Part shown: positions 7,639 through 14,715 of the stretch, piece after piece | Position numbering within the stretch: position 1 is the stretch's first letter | Layout of the letters: each line of letters opens with the position of its first letter | DNA from: an uncultured Clostridia bacterium | GTDB lineage: Bacteria; Bacillota; Clostridia; Christensenellales; DTU072 | Assembly: GCA_944362765.1 (NCBI GenBank) | Contig: CALVTP010000002.1 | Location: forward strand, 1-52,549 | Direction: 5' to 3' | Length of the DNA: 52,549 nucleotides | Notes under the pieces: model-generated | What the model saw: only the letters and a program-made list of their open reading frames with translations | Told to the model about the DNA's origin: nothing | The model's database searches: none | Translations under genes and position numbers: made by a program

Positions 7639-8244
7639 GGACGGATACGGATACTCGATAAGCTCTCGCTCCGTCGGCTCGAAGGGTGTTTGCCCTTGGG
7701 GCAAACACTTGGGCTACGCACTTTTGCTGCCGCAAAAGTGCGCGCCCGCGCTCGCTCGAATCGTGGCGGAGTCGTTAATATCGTAGCAGTTCTACATCAC
7801 AGGTGGTCTCTTCGCTCCGATTAGACTAGACCCACCCAACCGCCCACAAGGTTGCCGCTACGTGGGATAGGGATATTGATATCAGAATAATCATACCGTT
7901 ATTCCGCTTTCGCGTGCTCATGGCGATAACATCACACAAGGTTGCCGCTGCGCGGATAAGAGGGAAGAAAGTAAGTATACCTTTGCTTTTAACTTATTAC
8001 GATATCGATTCACAAGGTTGTCACTACGTGGATTAGAAATATATGATTTTATGCTGTTATCCTGTATGCCCATTGCAGCATATTGACACAAGGTTGCCGC
8101 TACGCGGGATAAGGAAGATAATCATATCCAAACCTTGTGCTCATGGAGACTGCTTCGCACAAATCGGTCAATTTGTGGATCTGAAAGCAACGGGATAAGC
8201 AGGTCTTTTAGTTGTATTTAATACATCATAACATTAAACATATT
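7639..8244 (+). ncRNA. Candidate structured RNA 1
   Basis: Downstream of the promoter no credible coding frame exists, but strong hairpins do: GTGTTTGCCC/GGGCAAACAC (7686-7708) and a perfect 10-bp GCACTTTTGC/GCAAAAGTGC stem with a 4-nt loop (7718-7741). Then comes one unit of the AGTCGT repeat (about 7757-7795) and the motif ACATCACAGGTGGTCTCTTCG. Four CACAAGGTTGCCGC repeats follow. The 3' end is unknown. Transcription and the boundaries are inferred. It does not match any RNA family I recognise. Confidence 0.4.
7845..8112 (+). repeat. Four regularly spaced 26-bp repeats
   Basis: Copies of CACAAGGTTGCCGCTACG followed by a GGGATAGG-like end start at 7845, 7935, 8011 and 8087, that is 90, 76 and 76 bp apart. 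Copy 3 has three changes. The intervals of about 50-64 bp are unrelated to each other. The sizes, the imperfect identity and the absence of cas genes argue against CRISPR. Confidence 0.65.
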
Positions 8245-8323
8245 GCATAGATTCTATCAACTAAAATCAGCAAGAAAACAATTATAAATCTCCAAATTTA
8301 ATAAAGTAATTTAACAAAAAGTA

Positions 8324-8352
8324 TTGCATTTTGAGGCTTAATGTGATATAAT
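8324..8352 (+). promoter_or_regulatory. Strong sigma-A promoter of candidate RNA 2
   Basis: TTGCAT (8324-8329), 17-bp spacer, TATAAT (8347-8352). The upstream TTTAACAAAAA tract is shared with the promoter at 7604. Expected start near 8359 at GGGG. Confidence 0.75.
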
Positions 8353-8358
8353 ATAAGG

Positions 8359-8860
8359 GGATGGGGTTGCGATTACCGCCGAGGGGCGGAGGGTTTGGTG
8401 TGCGCACTTTGCGGGGGCAAAGCTGCGCGCCGGGTGTCTGCTCGAATCGTGGCAGAGTCGTGAGTAGCGTGGCGGTTTTACGGCGTTGTTCGTTTAGTAA
8501 GGCGGAGTCGTGGGTATTATGGCGGTATTATATTTTTGTTCAAATCATAGCTAAGTCGTTAATATCGTAGCGGTTTTACGGCGTTGTTTGTGTAATAAGG
8601 CGAGCGGTGGGTATCGTGGCGGTATTATATTATTAATCAAATTATAGCTAAGTTTTTAATATCGTGGCAAGCTTACGGCGTTATTGTTGTAATAAGTCAT
8701 AGTCGTAGGTATCGTAGCGGTTTTATGGCTTTTTCGGTGAGATACGGCTGGGTCGTAATAAGTATGGCGGTTTTATGTTTTCGTTTTAATTACAGCAAAG
8801 TCGTGATTATCATTGCAGTTCTACATCACAAGGTGGTCGCTTCGCTCCGAGAGAAGAAAG
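8359..8860 (+). ncRNA. Candidate structured RNA 2 with internal tandem repeats
   Basis: Diverged copy of candidate RNA 1: same promoter, a GC-rich leader with a bulged hairpin (8402-8428, CTTTGC/GCAAAG core), the shared string TCGAATCGTGGC, then an expanded repeat array, ending with ACATCACAAGGTGGTCGCTTCGCTC like copy 1. The longest open frame (8361-8570) has no ribosome site and its sequence follows the repeats. Transcription is inferred from the promoter only. Confidence 0.4.
8456..8847 (+). repeat. Eight 48-50 bp degenerate tandem repeats
   Basis: The marker AGTCGT or a close variant starts at 8456, 8506, 8554, 8603, 8651, 8701, 8751 and 8799, giving steps of 50, 48, 49, 48, 50, 50 and 48. 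The unit is roughly AGTCGTNRGTATCGTGGCGG followed by TTTTACGGCGTTGTT and an AT-rich end. Units 1, 3, 5 resemble each other, as do 2 and 4, giving a roughly 98-bp higher-order dimer. The related RNA 1 carries one unit. Confidence 0.8.
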
Positions 8861-8998
8861 AGATAGAGAGCGGTATTATTGTTAATAAAGGCGGGAACTA
8901 TAAGCAAAGATAAGGGCGCTGTACGAAATCCGGCACAGTGGGTGAAGGTTAACAAACTATTTATAACAATAGCAAATTAATTCTTTTTAATTACCTTC

Positions 8999-9460
8999 TC
9001 AAGTGCGATGAATGGTGTATTTGTAACCGTCGTCGAGGTCGAAGAAGCCGTCAAGGCGGGGATCGGATTGGGCGAGGCTGCAATAGGCGACGGGGGCGAG
9101 TCCCGCCATGATGATGTGATCCGGGAGTTTTATTCCAACGGAATAGTACGCTTCGCTTATGCTTTTGGTGACGGAGACATCGGCTGCGGAGGCGAAGTCG
9201 GTGTTGTTGGGGTGGTTGTGGGAGAGGATGACGTATTTTGCTCCTATAAGCACTGTGGAAGCGACTAAGCGCGAAGGACTGACGGAGACTCGGGAGGAGC
9301 CGACGCTTTAGCCTTCAATATGAGCGGCGCAGATGTAAGTCGCGTCGAACCTTCGCTTAAACACGGCGACTGCGTCGCTAACTCTACCATAAGCATCGAC
9401 GGCTTCCTGAAGGACGCGACGCCCCGGATCGAAATAACCGACATGAACTCCATCGTGGTA
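8999..9460 (-). pseudogene. RadC/JAB-domain protein, degraded
   Basis: On the minus strand the C-terminal part reads as a RadC-like JAB (MPN+) domain: VSPSRLVASTVLIGAKYVIL, then SHNHPNNTDFASAADV with an intact H-x-H-P-x7-S-x2-D metal site, and GIKLPDHIIMAG. The same frame continues upstream through recognisable family sequence but is broken by stops at 9308-9310 and 9461-9463. A GTG at 9251-9253 could start an 84-residue remnant, which would lack the first strands of the domain. RadC-like proteins are often carried by mobile elements, which fits a decayed island. The upstream end of the pseudogene is uncertain. Confidence 0.75.
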
Positions 9461-9554
9461 TTACTGCCCGATACGGTAAATTGAGGTTTCGGTGAGCTTT
9501 CGCAAGTAAAAGCGACGATAAAAGCTATACCGGGAGCAAAGCAAGGTTGCGCGT

Positions 9555-9761
9555 CTACCAGTCCTTGAGCCCTAAAAGATAGTCCGAGGATACTTCCAGG
9601 ACTTCAGCCATTTTGTAAATATACGAGGCTTTAGGTTCGTTTACGCCGCGTTCCCAGTAATCCACCGCTTTTTGACTTACGCCGACGGCGGCGCCCAGTT
9701 CAGCCTGACTCATGCCTTTTTCTTGCCGAAGTTCCTTTATTCTCGAAGCGATAACGAACAT
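9555..9761 (-). CDS. XRE-family helix-turn-helix repressor
   Basis: A 68-aa protein that is one Cro/C1-type HTH domain: RIKELRQEKGMSQAELGAAV (7-26), then the recognition-helix region SQKAVDYWERG and the family ending SSDYLLGLKDW. With no second domain it probably binds DNA as a dimer. It is divergent from the lipoprotein gene at 9843. Two identical palindromes in the 81-bp gap (9773-9786 and 9802-9815) are the obvious operators, so it likely represses the lipoprotein gene and itself. The start ATG has no ribosome site, and a TAAAAT hexamer ends 7 nt before it. Confidence 0.9.
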   Translation of the reverse strand: MFVIASRIKELRQEKGMSQAELGAAVGVSQKAVDYWERGVNEPKASYIYKMAEVLEVSSDYLLGLKDW

Positions 9762-9772
9762 GCTTCAATTTT

Positions 9773-9786
9773 AGAAGAAAACTTCT
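9773..9786. promoter_or_regulatory. Predicted XRE operator 1
   Basis: AGAAGAAAACTTCT: 5-bp inverted arms around AAAA, 12 bp before the XRE start codon and touching its presumed -10. Identical to operator 2. Confidence 0.7.
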
Positions 9787-9794
9787 GCGTAATA

Positions 9795-9823
9795 TTGACA
9801 AAGAAGAAAACTTCTTATATAAT
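9795..9823 (+). promoter_or_regulatory. Consensus promoter of the lipoprotein gene
   Basis: TTGACA (9795-9800), 17-bp spacer, TATAAT (9818-9823): both hexamers perfect. Operator 2 (9802-9815) fills the spacer, so bound repressor should block RNA polymerase. Confidence 0.88.
9802..9815. promoter_or_regulatory. Predicted XRE operator 2
   Basis: Second exact copy of AGAAGAAAACTTCT, 29 bp from operator 1 and lying between the -35 and -10 of the lipoprotein promoter. Confidence 0.75.
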
Positions 9824-9842
9824 TTCTATAGGAGGATCAACA

Positions 9843-10445
9843 ATGAAAAAATTATCTGGATTTTTGATGATCGCGGTCGTTATTGCGATGAGTTTCGCGC
9901 TTTCCGCTTGCAACAGCGTTACGAAAATCGACGATTTCAAGGAGAAGCTCGAAACAGCCGAAAGCCTCGAGTTCTCCGTTTCGATAGAAGCATTGGGTGT
10001 TATGGTGTATTCGCATACGATGAAGTTCGACGGAAACAAAGCCTATTACGCCGGTTCCGAGACCGAGCCGTACTATACCGAGCTCAAAGATGACGGATAC
10101 CTTTATACATATACGAAGACCGCCGACGGTTGGGAAAGCGATTACGGAAAATACGTTCCGGAAACGTCCGAAGATGCCGATCCTTTGGCGGGATATGCCT
10201 TCGAAGAGCTTTTCAACGGGAAGAACTACGAATATTCGCGCGAATATAAGGTGTATATGGCGAGAAGCGACGCCGATATTTCTTTCGCCGGAACAGAACT
10301 CAGCAAGATAGAGCTTACCCTCAAAGACGGTAATTGCAATATCAGCGCTTCAGCTACCATAGAAGGAGTGCCCGCCAAAATCGAGATGGTATTCAAGAAT
10401 ATCGGTTCCACCGTGGTCACTATCCCTGAAACTACGATAGGATAA
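9843..10445 (+). CDS. Small lipoprotein of unknown function
   Basis: A 200-aa protein. The frame is open further upstream, but ATG 9843, with GGAGG at 9831-9835, begins a typical lipoprotein signal peptide (MKKLSGFLMIAVV, lipobox LSAC, C23). The mature part alternates short beta strands rich in Tyr, Lys and Glu (for example MKFDGNKAYYAG), like the LolA/LppX-type folds seen in many clostridial lipoproteins; this is a resemblance in pattern, not a family match. It should be anchored outside the cytoplasmic membrane. Transcribed from the repressed promoter at 9795 and closed by the terminator at 10473. It lies inside the repeat island and may be island cargo. Confidence 0.88.
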   Translation: MKKLSGFLMIAVVIAMSFALSACNSVTKIDDFKEKLETAESLEFSVSIEALGVMVYSHTMKFDGNKAYYAGSETEPYYTELKDDGYLYTYTKTADGWESDYGKYVPETSEDADPLAGYAFEELFNGKNYEYSREYKVYMARSDADISFAGTELSKIELTLKDGNCNISASATIEGVPAKIEMVFKNIGSTVVTIPETTIG

Positions 10446-10472
10446 CCTGAAATCGACAAATCCGATTTTATA

Positions 10473-10497
10473 GCCCGCCGTAAAAGGCGGGCTTTTT
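10473..10497 (+). terminator. Intrinsic terminator of the small lipoprotein gene
   Basis: GCCCGCC, loop GTAAAA, GGCGGGC, then TTTTT. Confidence 0.9.
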
Positions 10498-10637
10498 ATG
10501 CTCGGAGTGAATTTTGATGAATTGTCAAACCAAGTGCAACACTTTGCGAGATTTTCTTGGAACAAATCTTGCGGTGTTCGGAAATGCAAAACTTTCTTTC
10601 GCCCGAAAGCGCCGTGAAATATGCCCCAAGACGCGGG

Positions 10638-10774
10638 TATATAATTTTCTTCCCGAAACAAATCCTTCCACATAAAAGAAGTCCGTACGGGATACGAACT
10701 TCTTTACAAGGATTTCGTTTTTGCGGGTAATAAATGAATTCTTACTTTAACTTTTCGGGGGAAAATGAATATAA
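10638..10774. repeat. Nested palindromic element E (inverted)
   Basis: Outer arms TATAATTTTCTTCCCGAAA (near 10640) and an imperfect complement at 10753-10774. The inner palindrome is AAAAGAAGTCCGTAC with GTATCCCGTAC-type pairing and the AAGGATTTCG side. Flanked by GCCCCAAGACGCGGG, the inverse of the A to C flank. Same orientation as D and F. The rest of 10498-10990 is repeat sequence without a gene. Confidence 0.75.
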
Positions 10775-10814
10775 AACCCTCGATATAGAACATAACCGTA
10801 ACAATGTAGAAGGG

Positions 10815-10990
10815 CGTGTATCGAACGGGATACGGAGCGGATTGGGGCGATATTGGGGGTGATTTTTCGCGAAGCGCCGAAGGAAGTGTACATGGGGGTA
10901 CATGACTAGAGGCGCCCGAAGGGCGTAGACCTTAAAATCTTATACACTTCGCGGAAAGGCACCCCCGAGAGCGTCTCAATACGCGGGTAA
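10815..10990 (-). repeat. Inverted copy of non-coding cassette 1
   Basis: 10823-10848 is the exact inverse of 6166-6191. The following GTGTACATGGGGGTACATGA and TCTTATACACTTCGCGGAAA stretches are inverse counterparts of 6010-6080. No gene. Confidence 0.75.
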
Positions 10991-11128
10991 GCATTAAATT
11001 TTCTTCCCGAAACAAATCCTTCCATATAAAAGAAGTCCGTACGGGATACGAACTTCTTTACAAGGATTTCGTTTTCGCGAGTAATAAATGAATTCTTACT
11101 TTAACTTTTCGGGAAGAAAATTTAATGC
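10991..11128. repeat. Nested palindromic element F (right boundary of island)
   Basis: Perfect 22-bp outer arms at 10991-11012 and 11107-11128 (core AATTTTCTTCCCGAAA). The inner part is nearly identical to E (AAGAAGTCCGTACGGGATAC). Inverted relative to A. The right arm encodes the last residues of the tyrosine phosphatase gene, mirroring how A encodes the end of the hydrogenase. Confidence 0.85.
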
Positions 11129-11566
11129 GTATATAAGATCGCGGTACGTAGCTTCAAAGTCGCCGGTGTACCACGGATCGAGTACATCCCGCGGAGCGGG
11201 TGTATAGTCCATCACGAGCGAAATCTTCCCTTCCGGGTCTCCGCCGAAAAAGCGCAGCAAATTTTGTTTATTTCTGCCGTCCATGCCGATGATATAGTCG
11301 AAATTACGGTAGTCCTCGCGAGTGATCTTGCGGGCACGCTTGGCGGAGCAATCTATTCCCAAGCGGTTTAAGATGCGCTTTGTGCCGGGATGGACGGGAG
11401 AGCCGATTTCCTCCGACGAGGTCGCCGCCGACTCGATACGGAAGCTATCACGAAGCCCCAGCTCCTCAACGCGTCTTTTCATCAGAAATTCCGCCATGGT
11501 GGAACGGCAAATATTGCCGTGGCAAACAAAAAGAACGCTGATTTCAGCGTCGTGAGAAGGGTTCAT
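11096..11566 (-). CDS. Low-molecular-weight protein tyrosine phosphatase
   Basis: A 156-aa protein of the usual length. The signature VCHGNICRS gives the catalytic cysteine C15 and arginine R21, and the general acid is D130 in DPWYTGDF. Cytoplasmic enzyme that removes phosphate from tyrosine; in bacteria often linked to polysaccharide export or to arginine-phosphate or tyrosine signalling, but no such genes are nearby. The start overlaps the upstream SDR stop (ATGA), so it is the third gene of the aroC operon. The final residues ([10 protein letters not shown]) are encoded inside the palindromic arm of element F. Confidence 0.93.
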   Translation of the reverse strand: MNPSHDAEISVLFVCHGNICRSTMAEFLMKRRVEELGLRDSFRIESAATSSEEIGSPVHPGTKRILNRLGIDCSAKRARKITREDYRNFDYIIGMDGRNKQNLLRFFGGDPEGKISLVMDYTPAPRDVLDPWYTGDFEATYRDLIYALNFLPEKLK

Positions 11567-12300
11567 ATCGTCAAACCTCCGTCGACGGTGAGCACTTGCC
11601 CCGTTATAAAAGACGCTTCCTCCGACAGAAGGAAAGCGACGGCGCTTGCGACGTCGTCGGGAGTGCCGGCTCGAAGGAGCGGGGTTTCCGAGATTATTGC
11701 AGAAACGGCGTCCTCGCCGAGAGCGGAGTTCATCGGCGTTGAAATGAAGCCGGGAGCTACCGCATTACAGGTGATGCCGGAAGGCGCAAGCTCCTTGGCA
11801 AGTGATTTGATAAAGGCTTCCACCCCTCCTTTCGACGCGGCATAATGGCTTTCACACGAGGAGCCGTGTGCTCCCCACATGCTGGAAACGGCGACGATGC
11901 GCCCGAATTTTTTTAAGATCATACCGCTTACGAAAGCTTTCGCAACCAAAAACGCCCCCGTCAGGTTGACGCCCAGGATATTGTTCCATTTTTCGAGTCC
12001 GATGTCCTGGAGCTGGTCAAAAGAAGAGACGCCGGCATTCAGGACGAGAAAGTCAACGCTGCCCGGAAAGTCGGACAACTTTTTAACGTCCGCTTCGGAA
12101 GAGACATTGCACTTTAATGGGGTTGAATTGGTAGCTAAAGCAACAGATTTAGCCTTATCTTCTGAATGAAAATAAGTGAAATAAACTTCTACTCCGTTTT
12201 CGGAGAGGCGTTTTACGATTGAGGAACCGATGCCGCCGGAGCCACCCGTTACCAATGCTCTGAGTTTGCGGTCGGTTCGGAAATTGAATTTATAATGCAT
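11563..12300 (-). CDS. FabG-like short-chain dehydrogenase/reductase
   Basis: A 245-aa classical SDR. The cofactor loop TGGSGGIG lies at 18-25, NAG at 88-90, and the catalytic residues are S140, Y153 and K157 (YAASK). The sequence is closest in style to 3-oxoacyl-ACP reductase, including PGFISTPM and the C-terminal [11 protein letters not shown]. It would reduce a keto group with NAD(P)H in the cytoplasm; the fatty-acid role is not proven because no other fab gene is present. It follows aroC by 24 nt and overlaps the phosphatase, so the three are one operon. Confidence 0.88.
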   Translation of the reverse strand: MHYKFNFRTDRKLRALVTGGSGGIGSSIVKRLSENGVEVYFTYFHSEDKAKSVALATNSTPLKCNVSSEADVKKLSDFPGSVDFLVLNAGVSSFDQLQDIGLEKWNNILGVNLTGAFLVAKAFVSGMILKKFGRIVAVSSMWGAHGSSCESHYAASKGGVEAFIKSLAKELAPSGITCNAVAPGFISTPMNSALGEDAVSAIISETPLLRAGTPDDVASAVAFLLSEEASFITGQVLTVDGGLTI

Positions 12301-12324
12301 ATATTGTCTGTTTTAAAATACCGA

Positions 12325-13428
12325 TTACTCGGCGGGAGAGAGCATGCTGCCCTGATAGCCGTTCCGCTCGAGGTAGGCGTCCATTACGGCGATGGCTATT
12401 GCCGAAGTGCAGATGATGGCGGCTCTCGGAGCGAGGCAGGGGACATGATGCCCTTTCAGCTCGAGGTTGACGATGTCGTTGGTTTTGAAATTCAACGTCT
12501 TTATCGGCTGCGCGATCGACGGGGTGGGTTTAAAAGCTGTCGTAACTTTTATCGGCATACCGTTTGAAATGCCTCCGTTCAAGCCGCCGTTGAAGTTGTG
12601 ATTGGTTTTGACGGTGCCGTCTTCGTATTCGAAGCCGTCCGCAACTTCCGACCCGCGCGAGTGGGCAAACTTTGCGCCGTGTCCGAAACTTACCGCTTTC
12701 ACGGCGGGGATAGCGAACAATATCGACGCCATCGAGCACTCCAGATTATCGAAAACAGGGGAGCCGTAGCCCGCGGGAAGCCCCGTTACGACGCTTTCTA
12801 TCGCGCCGCCGATGCTGTCTCCCGTGGCGTAGAGGCTTGTCAGAAGGGACACCATCTGTTTTCTTTGCGCGGGATCAATGACGGGAAGAGGAGCGGAATT
12901 CAATCTGTCCAGAAGTTCGGTATCGGGTTCCTCCGGGAACTTTTTATCGTAGATTTCACCGATGCACTTGATGTGCGACGCTATATAAATGCCCCTTTTT
13001 TCAAGGTAGTCGGCGATCATCATACCGAAAAACACCATCGGGATCGTCAGTCTGCCCGAAAAATGACCTGCGCCGTTCATGTCGGCAAAACCGGCATAGC
13101 GCACCGACGCGACATAGTCTGCGTGCGAAGGCCTCGGTACGGAGGCGTCGTGGTCGGAGACATTTACGTCCTTATTTTTAAACACGACGGTAACAGGCGC
13201 GCCGTTTGTGACGCCGTTGGTCACCCCGCTGAGGATCTGAGGGCGTTCCTCTTCTTTTCTTGCCGTGGTGAAATTGACGCTGCCCTGTCTCAATTTCAGA
13301 CCGCGTTTTATTCTGTCTAGGTCGACGGTGACGCCTGCGGGAAAGCCGTGCAACGTTCCGCCGACTACGGCGCCGCGTCCTTCGCCGAAGAGCGAAAGTT
13401 TCAAATTATTGCCCCATACGGAACCCAT
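12325..13428 (-). CDS. aroC: Chorismate synthase
   Basis: A 367-aa protein that converts 5-enolpyruvylshikimate 3-phosphate to chorismate, the last common step of aromatic amino acid synthesis, using reduced FMN. Family hallmarks: GEGRGAVVGGTLHGFPAG near the N-terminus, then SVNFTTARKEEERPQILSG, DVNVSDHD, RPSHADY, and the C-terminal segments NGGLNGGISNGMPI and RHH-type GHHVPCLAPRA. The frame is open 22 codons further upstream, but ATG at 13428 has a GGAGG site and gives the family start MGSVWGNN. No other shikimate genes are in the window. Confidence 0.96.
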   Translation of the reverse strand: MGSVWGNNLKLSLFGEGRGAVVGGTLHGFPAGVTVDLDRIKRGLKLRQGSVNFTTARKEEERPQILSGVTNGVTNGAPVTVVFKNKDVNVSDHDASVPRPSHADYVASVRYAGFADMNGAGHFSGRLTIPMVFFGMMIADYLEKRGIYIASHIKCIGEIYDKKFPEEPDTELLDRLNSAPLPVIDPAQRKQMVSLLTSLYATGDSIGGAIESVVTGLPAGYGSPVFDNLECSMASILFAIPAVKAVSFGHGAKFAHSRGSEVADGFEYEDGTVKTNHNFNGGLNGGISNGMPIKVTTAFKPTPSIAQPIKTLNFKTNDIVNLELKGHHVPCLAPRAAIICTSAIAIAVMDAYLERNGYQGSMLSPAE

Positions 13429-13465
13429 ATCTGCCTCCGGAATGACAATTTTACGAATTAAAACA

Positions 13466-13494
13466 ATTATAGCACATTCGTCAAATCGGCGCAA
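13466..13494 (-). promoter_or_regulatory. Promoter of the aroC operon
   Basis: On the minus strand: TTGCGC (13494-13489), 17-bp spacer, TATAAT (13471-13466), 38 bp before the start codon. Confidence 0.75.
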
Positions 13495-13580
13495 TTATAA
13501 TTTTTCCGCCCGGTAAAAAGCGATACCGTTTTTCATACCGCTATTTAATAGCCGCATCACTTGAGCCGGGACTACGGAAT

Positions 13581-13611
13581 AAAAAGCCACCCGCTCGGCA
13601 GGTGGTTTTTT
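13581..13611. terminator. Bidirectional intrinsic terminator
   Basis: AAAAAGCCACC, loop of 9, GGTGGTTTTTT. The T run on either strand means it can end leftward transcripts of the YjdF-like genes. Confidence 0.8.
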
Positions 13612-13644
13612 ATCGTTGACATCATAAAACGGAATGCGTTTAAA

Positions 13645-14637
13645 TCAGCTTTCGGTATCCGAAATGTTTGTTTCGGTATCCGAATTACAAGGATTTTCGT
13701 CAGAGCCCTCGATTGCGACATTTGCGGTTTTCTCTTCGGCAGCTCCCTCAGAAGCGGCGTAGCGGGAATCCCGGAAGCCGTTTTCGGAAGCTTCCTCCGG
13801 GGTGGCGGACGAAGACTCCCCGCTTATCGCTATGATATCTGCGGGTACACGTCTGTCGACGAGATGGGGGAGAAGTTCCTCGTTCAATTTAGGGAATCTA
13901 AAGTAACCGATGACGCTCAGGAGCACGCCGACGACGGTGCCGAGGGTGGCTATCAGAAGGTCGTACATGGTGTCGTAGATTCCTATATCGAGGTAGCCAT
14001 TGGTGATGACGTATTTATCTGCTCCGCCGTTATAGAAGACCCAGGTTTCGGTAATGTTTTCCAAGGTCACGGGGTCTGTTTGGTTGCCTGCGAGGAGATA
14101 ACTTTCTATTTTGTCGACGTAGGTGTCCTGGAGCATGTCGAAGTGCATCGTTTCGACGGCGAGGAATTCGACGAACTCCCACAAGACTCCTATCATAAAG
14201 CAGAACGCCACGCTGAAAAGCACCCTGGAAAAGAAGGGTTTCGCGCCTTGTTCGGTGCCGAAGAGTTTTTCGGCGAGCATGTATCCGAGACAATACAAAA
14301 GGACGCCGGTAATAGCGTGCACGATGACGTCGGAGGCGGGGATGATGCTGTAAATATTGTAGCACGGACCGATAATGCCGCCTACGACGGCTACGATGAT
14401 GACGAACACCAGGATGTTGCCGCATTTAAAGCCGATGAGGTATTCGACGGGGAAGAGCGCAAGCACGAAAAGGGGCATTCCTATACAAAGGAAAAAGTCC
14501 CTGAGCCGCTCCGGAAGCATCGTCGCGAAGTATATCGCGGAGCCCAGCGAAAACAGCAGGAACAGTATTATCATCACCGTGAACGGCAGGTTTTTGATGC
14601 GATCTTTAAAGTAGACTTTAAACGGTATCTTTTTCAT
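13645..14637 (-). CDS. YjdF/DUF2238-like membrane protein (paralogue 1)
   Basis: A 330-aa protein with a GGAGGAAAGG ribosome site. About seven membrane segments, with a stretch typical of the YjdF-like integral membrane family: VIVHAITGVLLYCLGYML, then GVLWEFVEF and, after a loop of about 60 residues, YDTMYDLLIATLGTVVGVLL. The last 60 residues are acidic and disordered. The conserved His, the WE and the D-x-x-x-D residues in or near membranes suggest metal or proton handling, but the function is unknown. Tandem paralogue of the next gene (78 nt apart); together they probably come from one duplication and one promoter at 15713. Confidence 0.78.
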   Translation of the reverse strand: MKKIPFKVYFKDRIKNLPFTVMIILFLLFSLGSAIYFATMLPERLRDFFLCIGMPLFVLALFPVEYLIGFKCGNILVFVIIVAVVGGIIGPCYNIYSIIPASDVIVHAITGVLLYCLGYMLAEKLFGTEQGAKPFFSRVLFSVAFCFMIGVLWEFVEFLAVETMHFDMLQDTYVDKIESYLLAGNQTDPVTLENITETWVFYNGGADKYVITNGYLDIGIYDTMYDLLIATLGTVVGVLLSVIGYFRFPKLNEELLPHLVDRRVPADIIAISGESSSATPEEASENGFRDSRYAASEGAAEEKTANVAIEGSDENPCNSDTETNISDTES

Positions 14638-14715
14638 CCTTTCCTCCGTGAGGGCAGTAACAAGCGGCAGGTTGATTTTTGCAGAAAGGGAAGGGTTTTC
14701 CTTCCTGCTATATAT

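Noticed and set aside
7845..8112. Possible CRISPR array from four spaced repeats
   Set aside because: Repeats are imperfect, intervals are 50-64 bp and unequal, only four copies exist, and no cas gene is in the window.
8361..8570. 69-residue frame downstream of the strong promoter
   Set aside because: Its sequence follows the tandem repeats, there is no ribosome site, and the copy at 7604 does not conserve a related protein.
9672..9842. N-terminal extension of the small lipoprotein
   Set aside because: It would run across the XRE operators and the promoter; the ATG at 9843 has a ribosome site and a signal peptide.
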